The notes beneath the pieces are model-generated. The model ran no database searches and was not told where the DNA came from. It was given only the letters and a program-made list of their open reading frames with translations. The translations under genes were made by a program, and so were the position numbers. This document shows, one piece after another, positions 1 to 12,191 of a stretch of DNA of 64,000 nucleotides. Every line of letters begins with the position of its first letter. Position 1 is the stretch's first letter. Location: positions 1,716,548,889 through 1,716,612,888 of the forward strand of contig OY728125.1 of NCBI GenBank assembly GCA_963277665.1, read 5' to 3'. This DNA is from Viscum album (Eukaryota; Streptophyta; Magnoliopsida; Santalales; Viscaceae).

Positions 1-300
1 TAAATGGAATGTTGATAAGTGTAAAGGATATCATGTTTATGCTGAAGATGTTTTCCTAAAATATAATAATATATATATACATTAACCAATTCCCAAACTC
101 AAAAAATAAGAGAGAGGGGAACAATGATAAGAGCTCCAGTAGTGGAGACCGTGGAGAAAAGAAATCTCAATTTCCATCAACCTCGAAATGGAGATGGGGA
201 CACTGGGGAAAGTTTCTCAATGGGAAAAAGAAATTATTTGTGTGTGGGAAAGAACATAGAGTAAATAATTGGAAAGGGAAAATTAATAGTATTATAGAAG
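1..300 (+). pseudogene. Gag remnant with decayed zinc-knuckle region (array copy 1)
   Basis: This is the 3' part of a shortened Gag, entering from the window edge. It lines up with the copies at 5639 and 10089. The region around 165-262 corresponds to the cysteine/histidine cluster of the other copies (Cys-rich stretch, Leu-Asn-Gly, then a knuckle), but several Cys codons are lost. No continuous frame remains. The assignment rests on alignment to the better-preserved copy at 5639-5995. Confidence 0.5.
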
Positions 301-741
301 AAAATAAAAATGATCCTAAGAATCCATTTACAGTCATTTTCGATAAATGTAGGGGACCTAGGCATTACCCGAGTCAATTCCTTATTCTATAGGATAACCA
401 CTATGTCCAGGAAGAACCTATGTGGAAATAAATGGATAGAGAAATGTTTAAAAGTTTTAATGATCTTTGTTGATGGGTTTACTTTATAATAATTTTCTCT
501 TGTAGGTGTAACCCTATAGTTTTTTATGTTAAAATTATATTTGAGGAAGAATTATCTTTTCTTTTTTGGATATAGTTATAAAGAACTATTTGGATTTATA
601 TGATCCTTGAATTTGAGGCAATTACAGGTTATTAATTTTTGGGATGAAAATGCGAGGTATGAGATAATATTTTTGGTAAAATTATGTTATGGTTATTTTG
701 AGAAATTTCTCTCATTTTGAATTATTATAAAAAAAAATTTG

Positions 742-863
742 AAAAAGGAAAACATGCAGACGGTGTGAAAACCCATCATGTCAAACAAAGCTATGGAAAT
801 TGAACCCACGAACAAAGTTCAAATGGGATTCATCGCCTACCACTAGACTACAGGAAGTCCCTG
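742..863 (-). other. tRNA-like module, antisense to the element (copy 1)
   Basis: Read on the minus strand this stretch has an A-box-like sequence (complement of 836-850) and a B-box-like sequence (complement of 795-806, here GGTTCAATTTCC). These are spaced as in a tRNA gene and followed by a T-rich stretch. The B box has decayed from the consensus seen at 29441. Equivalent modules lie at 6463-6585, 10908-11030 and 29386-29505, always antisense to the host element. It is tRNA-derived sequence, not a working tRNA gene, because no acceptor stem can be paired. Confidence 0.55.
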
Positions 864-2020
864 GTTAGTGTGACTAATTATTTTTAGTTAAATTATTTTA
901 TTGATCAATAATATCTTGACTTGGGATCATATGTTTTATCAAATGGATATCCTTAGTATACGAAAATGATTTGGTGGTTATGTGATAAATGTTATTTTGG
1001 AAGATTTTTACTCTGTTGGGAGCACTATATACCTAAGGAAAATAGAAAACTATGGGATTTAATTTGAGGAGTAAAGGTGCTTTTTTTTGGAAGAATCTAT
1101 GTTTCTTATAGAGATTCATGTTACTAATGGAAATGATTATCCTATCATAAAGAATATGTGATTTTGTTAATTATACTTATGTATGAGACTTTAAGAGTAG
1201 TTGATGTTATTTAGAGAAAATGTTAAGACTTTCTATGAAAGACTATGTGATTAAATTCTTTTGAGTTTTAGGTTTCAATCTTATTTTGGATTATATTGAA
1301 TGATTTTAAGGACTTTTGTTTATTAAATTGTCTATTTTGAACTTTGGGTATTGTTTTTTTATTTCTAGAAATTAAGATTAGTATTTATTTCTATAAAGTA
1401 CTATCCATTTAGGGGATCATATGATCTTGTACTAACAATTTGGTTTTGGTTAATAAATAAAGAGAAGGGAAATATATAGTTCACCCTTTGTGGATTATGT
1501 GATTCTCTGGAAGATGATTCCAGTACTTCAGGTGTGACCAAGTAATCTTGAATACTCATCATTTGAAAAAAATATGAGTTAGTGGTTAAAATTTATTAAA
1601 GGATGAAACTCAACTTAAAATTTAAGTATATCTCTTTATGTTATTAGTCAACCTCATAAATAAATTCCTCAACTTTATGAAATAGAACGTAAAACAAAAA
1701 AAATGTTGTCTGTTTACTTTTCCAACTCGGAAACTAATGACCATTTGACCCATCACAAATTTGTGGTTTTCTTATTATTAAATTTATCCCGATCATGTTT
1801 TTTATCACTCTCCTTCAGAACATTACACTTATTTTATCTTCCATATCCATGTTTTCCTATATTGAATCCTAGTATGGGTTATCTCGGGTTACCTTTGTAC
1901 TTCTCTTTCTTTCTTTTAATGTTATAGTTTTATTAACTCTTTCTGATGTGTGACTTTCAATGAAGTTCCCAAGTCCAATTTTGAAATTTCAAGGAAAAAA
2001 ATTCAAAAAGGGTGGAATAA

Positions 2021-5000
2021 AGTAACACCCCAAGATTTCTTAGTAATTTATTTTCATTAAAGTAATTAAAGAGCTTGCACTACATGCAACACTGAGTTCG
2101 AGCGCACCATGACTTACCAAACTACCCTTTCAAAAAATGTTTCTGAATAGTATTAACTTAGTTTTGAATTTTATATACTCAATATAATTTTAAAATCCAT
2201 ATTATTCCTTTCTTAGATATAATATAAGAAAAAAATTCAATTTTTCAGATAAAAGAAGTATTTTTCAAAAAATGCAATTTTACTGTATTTTAATGGATAA
2301 CCCTTTTTAAATCAAGTATTTGACACTTTTATATATTAAATTTGATATAATAATATTCTTCTTTAGAATTGGGACATAGAAATTTTGTTTTTATAAATAT
2401 TCAGTGCTTTTCTGATAACATTCATATTTTCATGAATAATGAAAAATACTAAATTTTAATTGAAAAAAAACTTTTTTAATCAAAATAATTTATAGTTTTA
2501 AATTATACATTTTAATTATTTTGAAGTATAATTAGATTATATTTTTAAAATTTAATCCAATTTTTTTCATTGGAAGTAATTTTATATTTATATTGGACAT
2601 AAATACATATCAATCTTTTTATAGTTTTTACTTCTCAAAAACACACTTTCTAGTATTGAGAATGAGAATTTTTTTATAAATTAATTAATAAAACATCAAT
2701 GTTTTTAATTTGATAAAATAGACATCATTTTTGAATTTGGAATATCAGAATTAGCTTTAGTTTAATTTTTGGTATTTTTCTAAAAACTTTCCATTTTTGA
2801 TGAATAGTGAAAAATACTGCGTAATTGTTTAAAGCCGACATTTTATTTAAATAATTATTTTTAATTTAAATTTATTTTAAAGTCAAAATAAAAAAATAAT
2901 ACCTATATTATTTCAATTTAATTCATTGTTGTCATTTTATAATAAGATTAGATATATAAAATTTTATTGAACATTTTACTATCTTTTACTCACCTTCTAG
3001 GCACATTTGCAAATTTGCATAAAACATAATTTTACCACTTATGTGAATTGAATTTCAAAAATCCAAGAGACACGATTGAAATACGTAAGTAATATTAGGT
3101 TCAATAGGATGAAAATAATTTTTGGTTAATAGTATCTTTTGAATTCGATTTACCACGATTAAAATTTAATAGGGTAATTAAAGGTAAAAATGATATTTTA
3201 ATTTCCCTAAAACATGTCTTAATTCTACTGGATAAGTATATTTCAACCAAAATCAACCATAGGAGAGAAATATGATCCTCTTTATGCACATTTATTATAT
3301 TAGAAAATTTATTATTATTTTATTTAAAGAAGAGTTAAAAGTGTTAAATTCAGTGTTTAACAACTAATCCATTTTTAATATTGGGTTATACATAAGATAA
3401 AATTGACTATAATTATTCATTATAAATATAAAAATATTTCCAACAACATGTAATTTTATTTATAATTTTTATACATTAAATTATTAAATTTATTTATGAC
3501 ATAATGATGATGTAGTAATTACCTTATTAATAAAAGATTAAAACAATTGATATTATAAATATCAAAATAAATGTAAATTGAGAATTTTGATGAATTCAAC
3601 AAATTTTATAGGTTAATAATACATTTTAGGGTCTATTTAATGTATTTTTTTTTGATGTAATTAGGTTTTTTAACTTTTACAAAAACCAAATACACAATAG
3701 TGTCAAAATTGAGATAAATGTGTATTTAAAAAAAATACTATATTGTTAACTGATGTAATATTCCTAAAAATATAAGAATCATTAAAAGAACATATATAAT
3801 TATAAATATGTCATTAATGAACAACTTGAGGTTCTCTGGACATTTTATAGTAATTTTATGAACCATGTAATATAAAAATACATGAAGACATGGTAAAAGT
3901 TAACCTATATAACTAAGAATTAAATTTAAAAGATAAGTTTAATATGGTGGAATAAACATGTCTAAAACCTATTGGTTGAGATGATTTAGACCCATACCCA
4001 CCTTAGACTCAAACTAAATACATTTGGAGCCATTATAAACCGAAAATTATTTTATAATAAAATAATATTTCAGGCTTTTCCAAAAGTGACCCTCACCTCT
4101 CTTATAAATGGGTACTTCCCATTATCTCAAAATCACATCTCCAATGCCAGTTTTCTCAGCCAAAACCTGCTCAAATATCCTGCCAAATACCCTCATGTGA
4201 ACCTAGAGGCCTTACTTTGATCATAAATCATACTTAATGATCCCTTTTGATCAAATCAAAAGGAAGAACCTAAAAAAGAGGTAATTATTTCATCACATCT
4301 TTCAAAGTTCTTTTCTTCTTCTACTTCCTCTTTTATTGTTGTTTCCATACCAAAAGAATAAATCTAGTACATTATAAATAATTTGATGTTATTATAAAAA
4401 TTTTACAACCATATTCATTATTCTATTCATCCTATGAATGAAAATGTCACAATACGTGCGTATGTACAACTTACCATCTCCACGTCGTGGTGTAGTTTGT
4501 TATTCAACACATCCTTATTTGTATGGGTATAATAATGAGTATAACTGATTTAGATAATAAATATAACATGTTAATGATTCGGTATAAATAATATACCATC
4601 CAATTACGTAATATTTCACCAGTAATAGAATGATATTGTCGCTCGTGCATACGTACGACTTATCGTGTCCACGACACGATGAGATTTTGTTCCCCATCAT
4701 AACCATTCAAGAATAATTTTCATTTGATGATTAATAATAATTTTTAAGAACGTAATATTATTCTGGATATGAATCAAATATGATATCATATTTATGTATT
4801 TGGTTCTTATATAATTCAATAAAAATGGATTCACCATTATATATGAGGTTAACTTACCCTCTACTAAGTAAAAGTACAAGGTAAGGGGTTTTCATCTCAC
4901 TTTTTATTCCCATGATATTCATGCTATATTTTCAACTATTTCCTTTTGTGTAGTGTATGTACTGCCAAATATTGTATTATTTGGGTAATATACATTAATT

Positions 5001-5577
5001 TATGTGTATTTACAACTTCATTGTATGATCATTCTTCCATGGGGTGTATGTTTTGTAAGTTACCAAATCGGTAAGGGAATTTCTAATTTCAATTTCCACT
5101 CATTGGGTTTTACGCAAACTTCATTGATTATTTTAATCCAAGATTATGTGTGAAATCACTATTTATTTATTTATGTAGTAATTTCCACTCCCCATTGTTT
5201 GGATACACATTTGAAACACATAATCACTCCATTTATAAATTCTCAAGTCATCGATATAAACTCAATAAGAGTAATCTAAACTCAATTTACATCCATTGAG
5301 TTAAACTTCTAAGTCATTGGTGTTGTTTTTAAAAGAATATGTGTGAATGTACTCTGATTTATTTATAGTGAATATCCAATCATATTGAGTGTATATACAT
5401 TTTTCACACATAATTATGTAATTTATTTATCCTTAACCCAAGGATTCGGTCTTTATAAGGGATTTCATCACAATTTACATTCCATTGAGACATATTTGTT
5501 GTTATGCGCTAATTCACTTTTATATGGTGTATATTCTATACTTTGACATAGTATATCATGAATACTTCTATTATCAT
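2021..5577 (+). repeat. LTR A of the LARD array, 3' end deleted
   Basis: The LTR starts at a decayed terminus (AGTAACACCCCAAGATTT against TGTGACACCCCAAGATTT at 7754). It matches the full-length LTR at 12192-17053 for about 3.5 kb. It then switches at 5572-5583 to internal-region sequence, so its last ~1.2 kb, the primer site and the leader are missing. It contains a TATA box at 4103-4108, a splice-donor-like AAAGAG|GTAATT at 4281, and two hairpin copies of the GTACGTACG family near 4450 and 4635-4680. Confidence 0.75.
4103..4108 (+). promoter_or_regulatory. TATA box of LTR A
   Basis: TATAAA lies in CTCTCTTATAAATGGGTA. The same pyrimidine-rich context with TATA recurs at 14272, 19569, 42291 and, on the minus strand, at 26877 and 38093. 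That recurrence marks the LTR promoter of this group of elements. Confidence 0.6.
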
Positions 5578-5638
5578 GATATTATATAAATGATTTTATG
5601 ACTTTTTCTACTCACACTATGATTTCTAGTTTTAGTCA

Positions 5639-5995
5639 ATGGCTAGATTCAAAGGAATTCATGGTTACATTTCACATGATGTACACAGTGGGAATGATGG
5701 TGGAAATGAGAAACTAAATGGAATATTGATAGGTGTAAAGGATATTGTGTTCATACTGAAGAAGGTTTTAAAAAATAGGATCAACAATAAATACATTAAC
5801 CAACTCCCAAACTAAATAAAGAGAAGAAAGGATCAGAATTATAAGATATCCAGCAATGGATACCGTAGAGAAAAGAAAGATCCATTTCCATCATGCCAGA
5901 AATGTGGAAGGAGACACCCAGGAAAGTGTCTCAATGGAACAAAAAAATGGTTTATGTGTGGGAAATAAGGACATAAAGTAAATAATTAATGATGG
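5639..5995 (+). pseudogene. Shortened Gag (N-terminus joined to zinc knuckles), broken
   Basis: The ATG at 5639 opens a frame beginning MARFKGIHGY that runs about 57 codons to a stop. The same frame then resumes into a Cys/His cluster read as SCQKCGRRHPGKCLNGTKK, followed by FMCGK, a stop, and GHKVNN. That cluster has the order seen in the Gag of the Tekay element at 53580-53690 and of the minus LARD at 30690-30157. The capsid segment that separates N-terminus and knuckles in the Tekay Gag (about 150 residues) is absent. If translated it would bind nucleic acid but could not build a normal capsid. Confidence 0.65.
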
Positions 5996-6462
5996 AAAAT
6001 GAAGAGTACTATGGAAGGAAATAAAAATGATACCTAGAATCCATTTAAATGTCATTTTTTGTAAATTTAGGGGACTTTGGAATTACCCGAGTCAATTCAC
6101 TATTCTATAGGATAACCACTAGTTCAAGGACGAAACGATGTTTAAAAAAATGGATGGATAAATGTTTAAAATTATTAATCATCTTTGTTAATTGGATTAT
6201 AATGGATGAGTTTTCTCTTGTATGTGTAACCCTATTGTTTGTTATGTGAAAATGATATTTGAGGAAGAATTCTCTTTTCTTTTGTGGATATAATTATAAA
6301 GAACCATTTGGGTTTATATGATCCTTGAATTTGAGGAAATTACATGATATTGATTTTTTGGATGAAAATATGAGGAATGGGATAACATTTGTGGTTAAAT
6401 TATGTTATGGTTATTTTTATGAATTTATCTCATTTTGAAAATGTTATAAAATATAGTTTTTG

Positions 6463-6585
6463 AAAAAGGACAAAACGTAGACTGTTTGACAACCCGTCAT
6501 GTCGGACAAAGCTATGGGAATCAAACCCACAACCAAAGTGTGACTGGGATTGATCGCCTAAAACTGTACTACGTGAAGTCCCTGG
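6463..6585 (-). other. tRNA-like module, antisense to the element (copy 2)
   Basis: The minus strand reads as a tRNA-like unit with a B box close to GGTTTGATTCC and a T-arm-like repeat of GTGGG and CCCA. It runs into a T-rich end near 6463. The A box is damaged (TAGTACAGTTTTAGG). It occupies the same place relative to the Gag remnant as copies 1 and 3. Confidence 0.55.
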
Positions 6586-7753
6586 TTAGTGTGACTAATT
6601 ATTTTTATTCAAATGAATTTGTTGATCAATAATAAGTTAATTTGGGATCTTATGTTTTATCAAATGTATATCCTTATTATAAGAAAATGATTTGGTGATT
6701 AAGTGATAAATGTTATTTTGGAAGATGTTTTCTCTGTTGGGAGAACTATATGCCTATGGAAAATAGAATACTACGGGATTTAATTTGAGGAGTAATGGTG
6801 TATTTTTTTTATTTTGAAATAATCTATGTTTTTTATAGAGATTAAGGTTATTAATGGAAATGATTAACCTATCATAAAGAATATGTGATTTGGTTAATTA
6901 CACTTCTGTATGAGGATTTAAGATTACTTGATGTTATTTGGAGATAAATGTTAAGATTTACTATGAAAGACTATGTGATTAAATTCTTATGAGTTTTGGG
7001 TTTCAATCTTAGTTTGGATTATACTGAAGGATTTTAAGGGCAATTTTTTTATTGAATGGTCTTTATTAAACATTGGGTATTGTTTGTTTAATTTTGGAAA
7101 TTATGATTAGTATTTCTTTCTATAAAGGATTATCCATTTATGGGACCATATAATATTGTAATAACCATTTGGTTTTGATTAATCTCAAAAGACTAGGGAA
7201 ATATATAGTACATCCTTTGTGGATTATATGATTCTCCAAAAATTTATTTTAGCACTTCAGTTGTTACCAAGTCATCTTGAATACACATCATTTGAAAAAA
7301 AGACGAGTTAGTGGTAGAAATTTATTAAAGGATGAAACTATAATTAAATGTTAGTATACCTCTTTATGTTCTTAGTCAATCTTATAAAAAAATTCCTCAA
7401 CGTTATCAAATGGAGCTTAAAACAAAAAAAAAAGTCGTCCGTTTACTTTTCTTACTGGGAAAGTAATGACCATTTAACCCATCACAAATTTATGGGTTTC
7501 ATGTTATTATCTTTTCCTCCCGATCATGTTTTATATCACTTGTCATTAGAACCTGACACTTATTTTATCTTCTATATCTATGTTTTCCTAGATGGAATCA
7601 TAGTTTGGGTTATCTCGGGTGACCATTGTACTTCTCTTTATTTCTTTTAAAGTGATAGTTTTATTGACTCTTTTTCTGATTTGGGACTTTCAATGAAGTT
7701 ACCAAGCCTAATTTTAAAATTGCGAGAATGCAATTTATAAAAGTGGGGAATAA

Positions 7754-9603
7754 TGTGACACCCCAAGATTTTATAGTAAGTTATTTTCTTTAAAGTAATT
7801 AAATATCTTGCGCTACATGTGACACTGAGTTCGAGCACACCACGACTTATCAAGCTAGCCATTGAAAAAACTACCTTGAATAGTATTAACTACATTTTGA
7901 ATTTTATATACTCCATATAATTTTAACATTCATATTATATGTTTCTTATACATAATATAAGAACAAAATCAATTTTTCAGATAAAATAAGTATTTTTAAA
8001 AAAATGCTATTTACGGCCAAGTCATTGGTGTTGTTTTCAGATAAAAGAAGTATTTTTGACACACATAATCACTCCATTGATAAATTCTCAAGTCATTGAT
8101 ATGAACTTGATAAGAGTAATCTTAACTCAATTTTAGTTCATTGAGTTAAACATCCAAGTTATTAGTGTTGTTTTTACAGGAATATGTGTAAATGTACTAT
8201 GATTGTTTTACACTGAATATACAATCATATTGAGTGTATATACATTTTTTACACATAATTATGTCATTGATTTATCCTCAACCTAAGTATATGGTATTTA
8301 TAAGGTATTTCATCTCAATTTACATTCCATTGAGACTTCATTATTGTTATGCACCAATTAACTTTTATATGGTGTATATACTGTACTTTGACATAGTATA
8401 TAATGAATCCCTTTATTCTCATGATATTATAAGGGTTTTATTACCAAAAGTATTTGTATTCAAGTGTCTTTCATTTTGTTAGGAACTCTAACTAAAATAT
8501 CATTTTAAATGTTTTAAAGATTTATTCGTCTAAATATTTCTCAATAATTTCCATGTTTTAAAAATGGTTTTAAGTATTTATTTATATGGACATTAATGTT
8601 TTAAAATTAAAATTCTTTTTAAAAGTTTAAAATTTGTATTGGAAACTTTGATTCAAAAATCTCTTTTAAACGGATTCTTTTAAATTTTGATACTTTTAAA
8701 TGTTTTCAAGAAAAAAGAAATATTTCTCTCAAATAGTTTTACTGGTTATTTTAATTTATGTCAATATCCTTCATTATTCTTGATTGAGGTTTATTTATTA
8801 AAATACAATCTTCCATATTGTATTTAAGGAGTTACGTTTGACTGTGGATGTACTATTTTATACAATTCATGGTTTTTGGTTAAAATATTGACATTTCGTA
8901 TGCTAGTTTTAATACGAATGTTTAGATTATGTTCTAACCTTTTCATATGAGGCATGCATTGCACTTAGTTAGTGAAGGGCGGATCCCGCTATAGCTCTAC
9001 ATGCATCAATTGGTCTTATGAGAAAAACTAGGATCTTGGCACAAGGCCTTGACAAAATCTTTATTTGTAGTCTTGGCACGAGGCCTTTACTATGTGGTTA
9101 TGATGTTCGACATTATGCATTCCATCATTATGAAATTAGCTATTGATATTACAATTAAATATTTGACTAGTATAATATCCATGTGAATAATTAAATGGAA
9201 TTATTTGATTTATCATTGCCATATTATGCTGAAGCATAAGTTTAAAAGGCTTGTGTTTTGTCTTATACATTGCCTTAAATGTATATATTATTTGTGATAG
9301 TTTCTACTATATTGTTATCCGTAATGAGTATCTGATCTCACCCCTTTCTTTTGTTTTCTTTTTTCACAAGATGTGAAGAAGTATATTATGACTAACCTAC
9401 AGGGTTAGGCTAATGGATATGAGTTTTTTCAAAGGGGGAAAATTTTGTTTCTTTATTTCATGATGTAATGTAAAACTTATATATGTATCTATTAATTCCA
9501 AGGATACTAAACTAATAGGTATTTTGAGATTGGATCTCTTGTGATCATGTCAATGTTATGTAATAATGCACCAACATTGGGTAACTAGGGTCAGTGCATT
9601 ACA
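7754..9603 (+). repeat. LTR B2, internally deleted and scrambled
   Basis: The start TGTGACACCCCAAGATTT and the end GTGCATTACA are both good LTR termini. The LTR is 1850 bp against 4862 bp for LTR B3. The missing ~3 kb lies at about 8016-8062, where two short segments are duplicated in alternating order (see findings). The deletion removed the TATA box, the donor-like site and the hairpins. What remains is the 3' portion with the conserved box near 8985-9010 and the pyrimidine tract before 9370. As a 5' LTR it probably could not start transcription itself. Confidence 0.8.
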
Positions 9604-9605
9604 GT

Positions 9606-9617
9606 TGGTATCTGAGG
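9606..9617 (+). promoter_or_regulatory. Primer-binding site, initiator Met tRNA
   Basis: TGGTATCTGAGG starts two bases after the LTR end (CATTACA at 9597-9603). It differs by one base from the TGGTATCAGAG primer site of plant elements that prime with the 3' end of initiator methionine tRNA. It fixes the element's orientation as plus. Confidence 0.8.
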
Positions 9618-9759
9618 AAGTTTAGTACAATCCTTGGAAGATAGATTTAGAAAAATACTGATTAGAAAACACTACCCTAATATAGACTTTGAGGATTAGT
9701 ATATAAGGACATCCAAATATTTGTTAGTGTAAATATTACGTGGTTTTTCCATTGAATAC

Positions 9760-9925
9760 ATCCCTGTATAGATACAAGAAGGTAGAGGTGACTCTGGAAC
9801 AAATGTAGCTAGGGGTAAAACTCGAAAACACCGCTTTGATCTAGACTCGAATGAGAACTGGTGCATGACAAAGGGCCTTACTACACTCATGGTTATGACA
9901 CTCACTGGGATATTCTTAGTATAAT
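9760..9925 (+). other. Leader block shared with the Tekay element
   Basis: This stretch aligns with 52400-52565 in the Tekay leader and, in part, with 22760-22860 in element C. Shared words include CTAGGGGTAAAAC, CGAAAACAC and GAACTGGTGCA. In the Tekay copy the block is open for 60 codons. Here it has a one-base shift, and most differences would change amino acids, so it looks conserved as RNA or DNA rather than as protein. Its place between primer site and gag suits a packaging or dimerisation signal, which is inference. Confidence 0.5.
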
Positions 9926-10088
9926 TCACATTGTCTTTAAAAACTTATTTGAAGGATTTTAATATAATATGAGAATAAATAACCTTGGTTAATCCTACCG
10001 TTTTTTAGATAGAAAATAAGGTATCATGATATTCTCTAAATGATTTTATGTTTATTGTTACTCACACTATGATTTCTAGTTTTATTCA

Positions 10089-10450
10089 ATGGATGGATTC
10101 CAAGGAATTGATAGTAACATTGAACATGATGTAGAAGGTGGTCATGATGGTGGAAATGAGAAACTAAATGGAATGTTGTTAGAAGTAAAGGATATTGTGT
10201 TCTTGCCGAAGTAGGTTTCAAAAAATATGATCAACAATATATACATTAACCAACTCCCAAACTCAACAAAGAAGAGAAAGGCGAATAATGATAAGAGCTC
10301 CAACAGTAGAGACCATGGAGAAAAGAAAGTTCAATTTCAATCATGCTAGAAATGTGGAAGGTGAAACCCAATATAGTGTCTCAATGGAACAAACAATTCT
10401 TTATGTATGAGAATGAAGGAAATAAAGTAAAGAATTGGCGAGGGAAAATG
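10089..10450 (+). pseudogene. Shortened Gag, heavily broken (array copy 3)
   Basis: The ATG at 10089 opens MDGFQGIDSN, about 37 codons before the first stop. The frame then continues with stops through KKRKAN and KKVQF to a decayed knuckle cluster (C, stop, KCGR, stop). It matches the copy at 5639-5995 codon for codon and again lacks a capsid segment. It is clearly non-functional. Confidence 0.6.
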
Positions 10451-10907
10451 AAGAGTACTATGGAAGAAAATAAAAATGATCCCAATAATCCAATTACAAT
10501 AGTTTTCTGTAAATATAGGGGACATAGTCATTAACAGAGTCAATTCACTATTATATAGGATATCCACTAGGTCAAGGGGGGACCTATGTGGAAATAAATG
10601 GATGGAGAAATGTTTAAAAGTATTAATGATCTTTTTTGATGGGATTACTTTGGAAGAATTTTCTCTTGTATGTGTAACCCTATAGTTATTATATGAAAAT
10701 GCTATTTGAGGAAGAATTATCTTTTCTTTTGTTGATATAGTTATAGAGAACCATTTGGGTTTATATGATCCTTGAATTGAAGAAATTATAGGTTATTAAT
10801 TTTTGGAATGAAAATGCAAGGTATGAGATAACATTTGTGGTTAAATTATGTGATGGTTGTTTTGATAACTTTATCTCATTTTAGAAATGTTATAAAATAT
10901 AGTTTTT

Positions 10908-11030
10908 AAAAAAGGACAACACGTAGACCGTGTGACAACCCATCACATCAGACAAAGCTACGATAATCGAACACACAACCAAAGTGCGAGTGAGATTTAT
11001 CACCTACCACTGGACTACGTGAAGTCCTTG
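10908..11030 (-). other. tRNA-like module, antisense to the element (copy 3)
   Basis: On the minus strand it reads TAGTCCAGTGGTAGG (good A box), then GTGTTCGATTATC in the B-box position, and ends in a run of T near 10908. With the copy at 29386 it shows that A and B boxes were both present in the ancestor of this element group. Confidence 0.6.
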
Positions 11031-12191
11031 GTTAGTGTGACAATTTTGTTTTAGTTAAATAATTTTATTGATCATTGATAAATTGACTTGGGATCTTATG
11101 TTTTATCAAATGGATATTCTTAGTAAAGGAAAATGATTTGGTGATTAAGTGATAAATTTTATTTTGGAAGACGTTCACTCTATTGGGAACACTATATGCC
11201 TAAGGAAAATAGAATAATATGGGATTTCATTTGAGGATTAATGGTGGATTTGTTTTATTTTGGAAGAATCTATATTTTTTTATAGAGATTCAGGTTATTA
11301 ATGGAAGCGATTAAACTATCATAAAGAATATTTTATTTGGTTAATTACACTTCTTATATGAGACCTTAAGTGTAATTGATGTTTTTTGGAGATAATTATT
11401 AAGATTTACTATGAAAGATTATGCGATTAAATTCTTATATGTTTTGGGTGTCAATCTTAGTTTGGATTATATTGAAGGATTTTAAAGACAATTGTTTATT
11501 GATTGATCTTTATAGAACTTTGGGTATTGTTTTTTTAATTTTGGAAATTAAGATTAGTATTTCTTTCTATAAAGGATTATTCATTTTGGGGATCATCTGA
11601 TATTGTACTAACTATTTGGTTTTGGTTAAGCTCTAAAGACAAGGGAAATATATAGTTCATCCTTTGTGGAATATGTGATTCTCTAGAATTTATTCTAGCG
11701 CTTCAGGTGTGACCAAGTCATCTTGAATACTCATCGTTTGGAAAAAAGATGAGTTAGTGGTAGAAATTTATTAAACGGTGAAACTGTACTTAAAATGTAA
11801 GTACATATCATTATGTTCTTAGTAAATCTCATAAATAAATATCTCAACATTATGAAATGGATCTTAAAAAAAATGTTTTCAGTTTACTTTTCATACTGGG
11901 AAACTAATAACCGTTCAACCCATTACAAATTTTTGGTTTTCTTGTTATTAACATTCTCCAGATCATGTTTTCTATCACTCTCCATCAGAACTTAACACCT
12001 AGTTTATCTTCCATATCCATTTTTTCTACAAGTAATCTTAGTATGGGTTATCTCAGGTGACCTTTGTACTTCTCTTTCTTTCTTTTAATGTGATATTTTT
12101 ATTGACTCATTTTCTATTATGGGACTTTCAATAATGTTCCCAAGCCCAATTTTAAAATTAAGAGGACACAATTTCCAAAAGGGTGGAAGAA

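Larger units (their letters stand above)
1..2020 (+). mobile_element. LARD array, internal region 1 (left end cut by window)
   Basis: This is the 3' part of the internal region of a plus-strand non-autonomous LTR element. It aligns along its length with 5700-7753 and 10150-12191, the other two internal regions of the array. It holds a Gag remnant at its start and an antisense tRNA-like module at 742-863. The rest, about 870-2000, is AT-rich sequence with no open frame of note and no pol homology. It ends in a purine-rich stretch (AAAAAGGGTGGAATAA, near 2005-2020), the likely polypurine tract of the LTR that follows. The ORF at 1703-1927 looks like chance. Confidence 0.7.
5578..7753 (+). mobile_element. 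LARD array, internal region 2
   Basis: This region lies between LTR A and LTR B2. It lacks the primer site and leader because of the deletion at 5572-5583, and begins just before the Gag start codon at 5639. It contains the best-preserved Gag remnant of the array, an antisense tRNA-like module, and about 1.1 kb of AT-rich sequence with no coding signal. It ends with a purine tract (AAGTGGGGAATAA) directly before the LTR at 7754. There is no pol sequence. Confidence 0.75.
9604..12191 (+). mobile_element. LARD array, internal region 3 (complete)
   Basis: This is the only complete internal region of the array. In order it has a primer site at 9606, a leader with a block shared with the Tekay element (9760-9925), a Gag remnant at 10089, an antisense tRNA-like module at 10908-11030, about 1.1 kb of AT-rich sequence with no visible gene, and a purine tract (AAAAGGGTGGAAGAA) before the LTR at 12192. 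At 2.6 kb it is shorter than its 4.9 kb LTR, which is the LARD pattern. There is no protease, reverse transcriptase or integrase. Confidence 0.8.
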
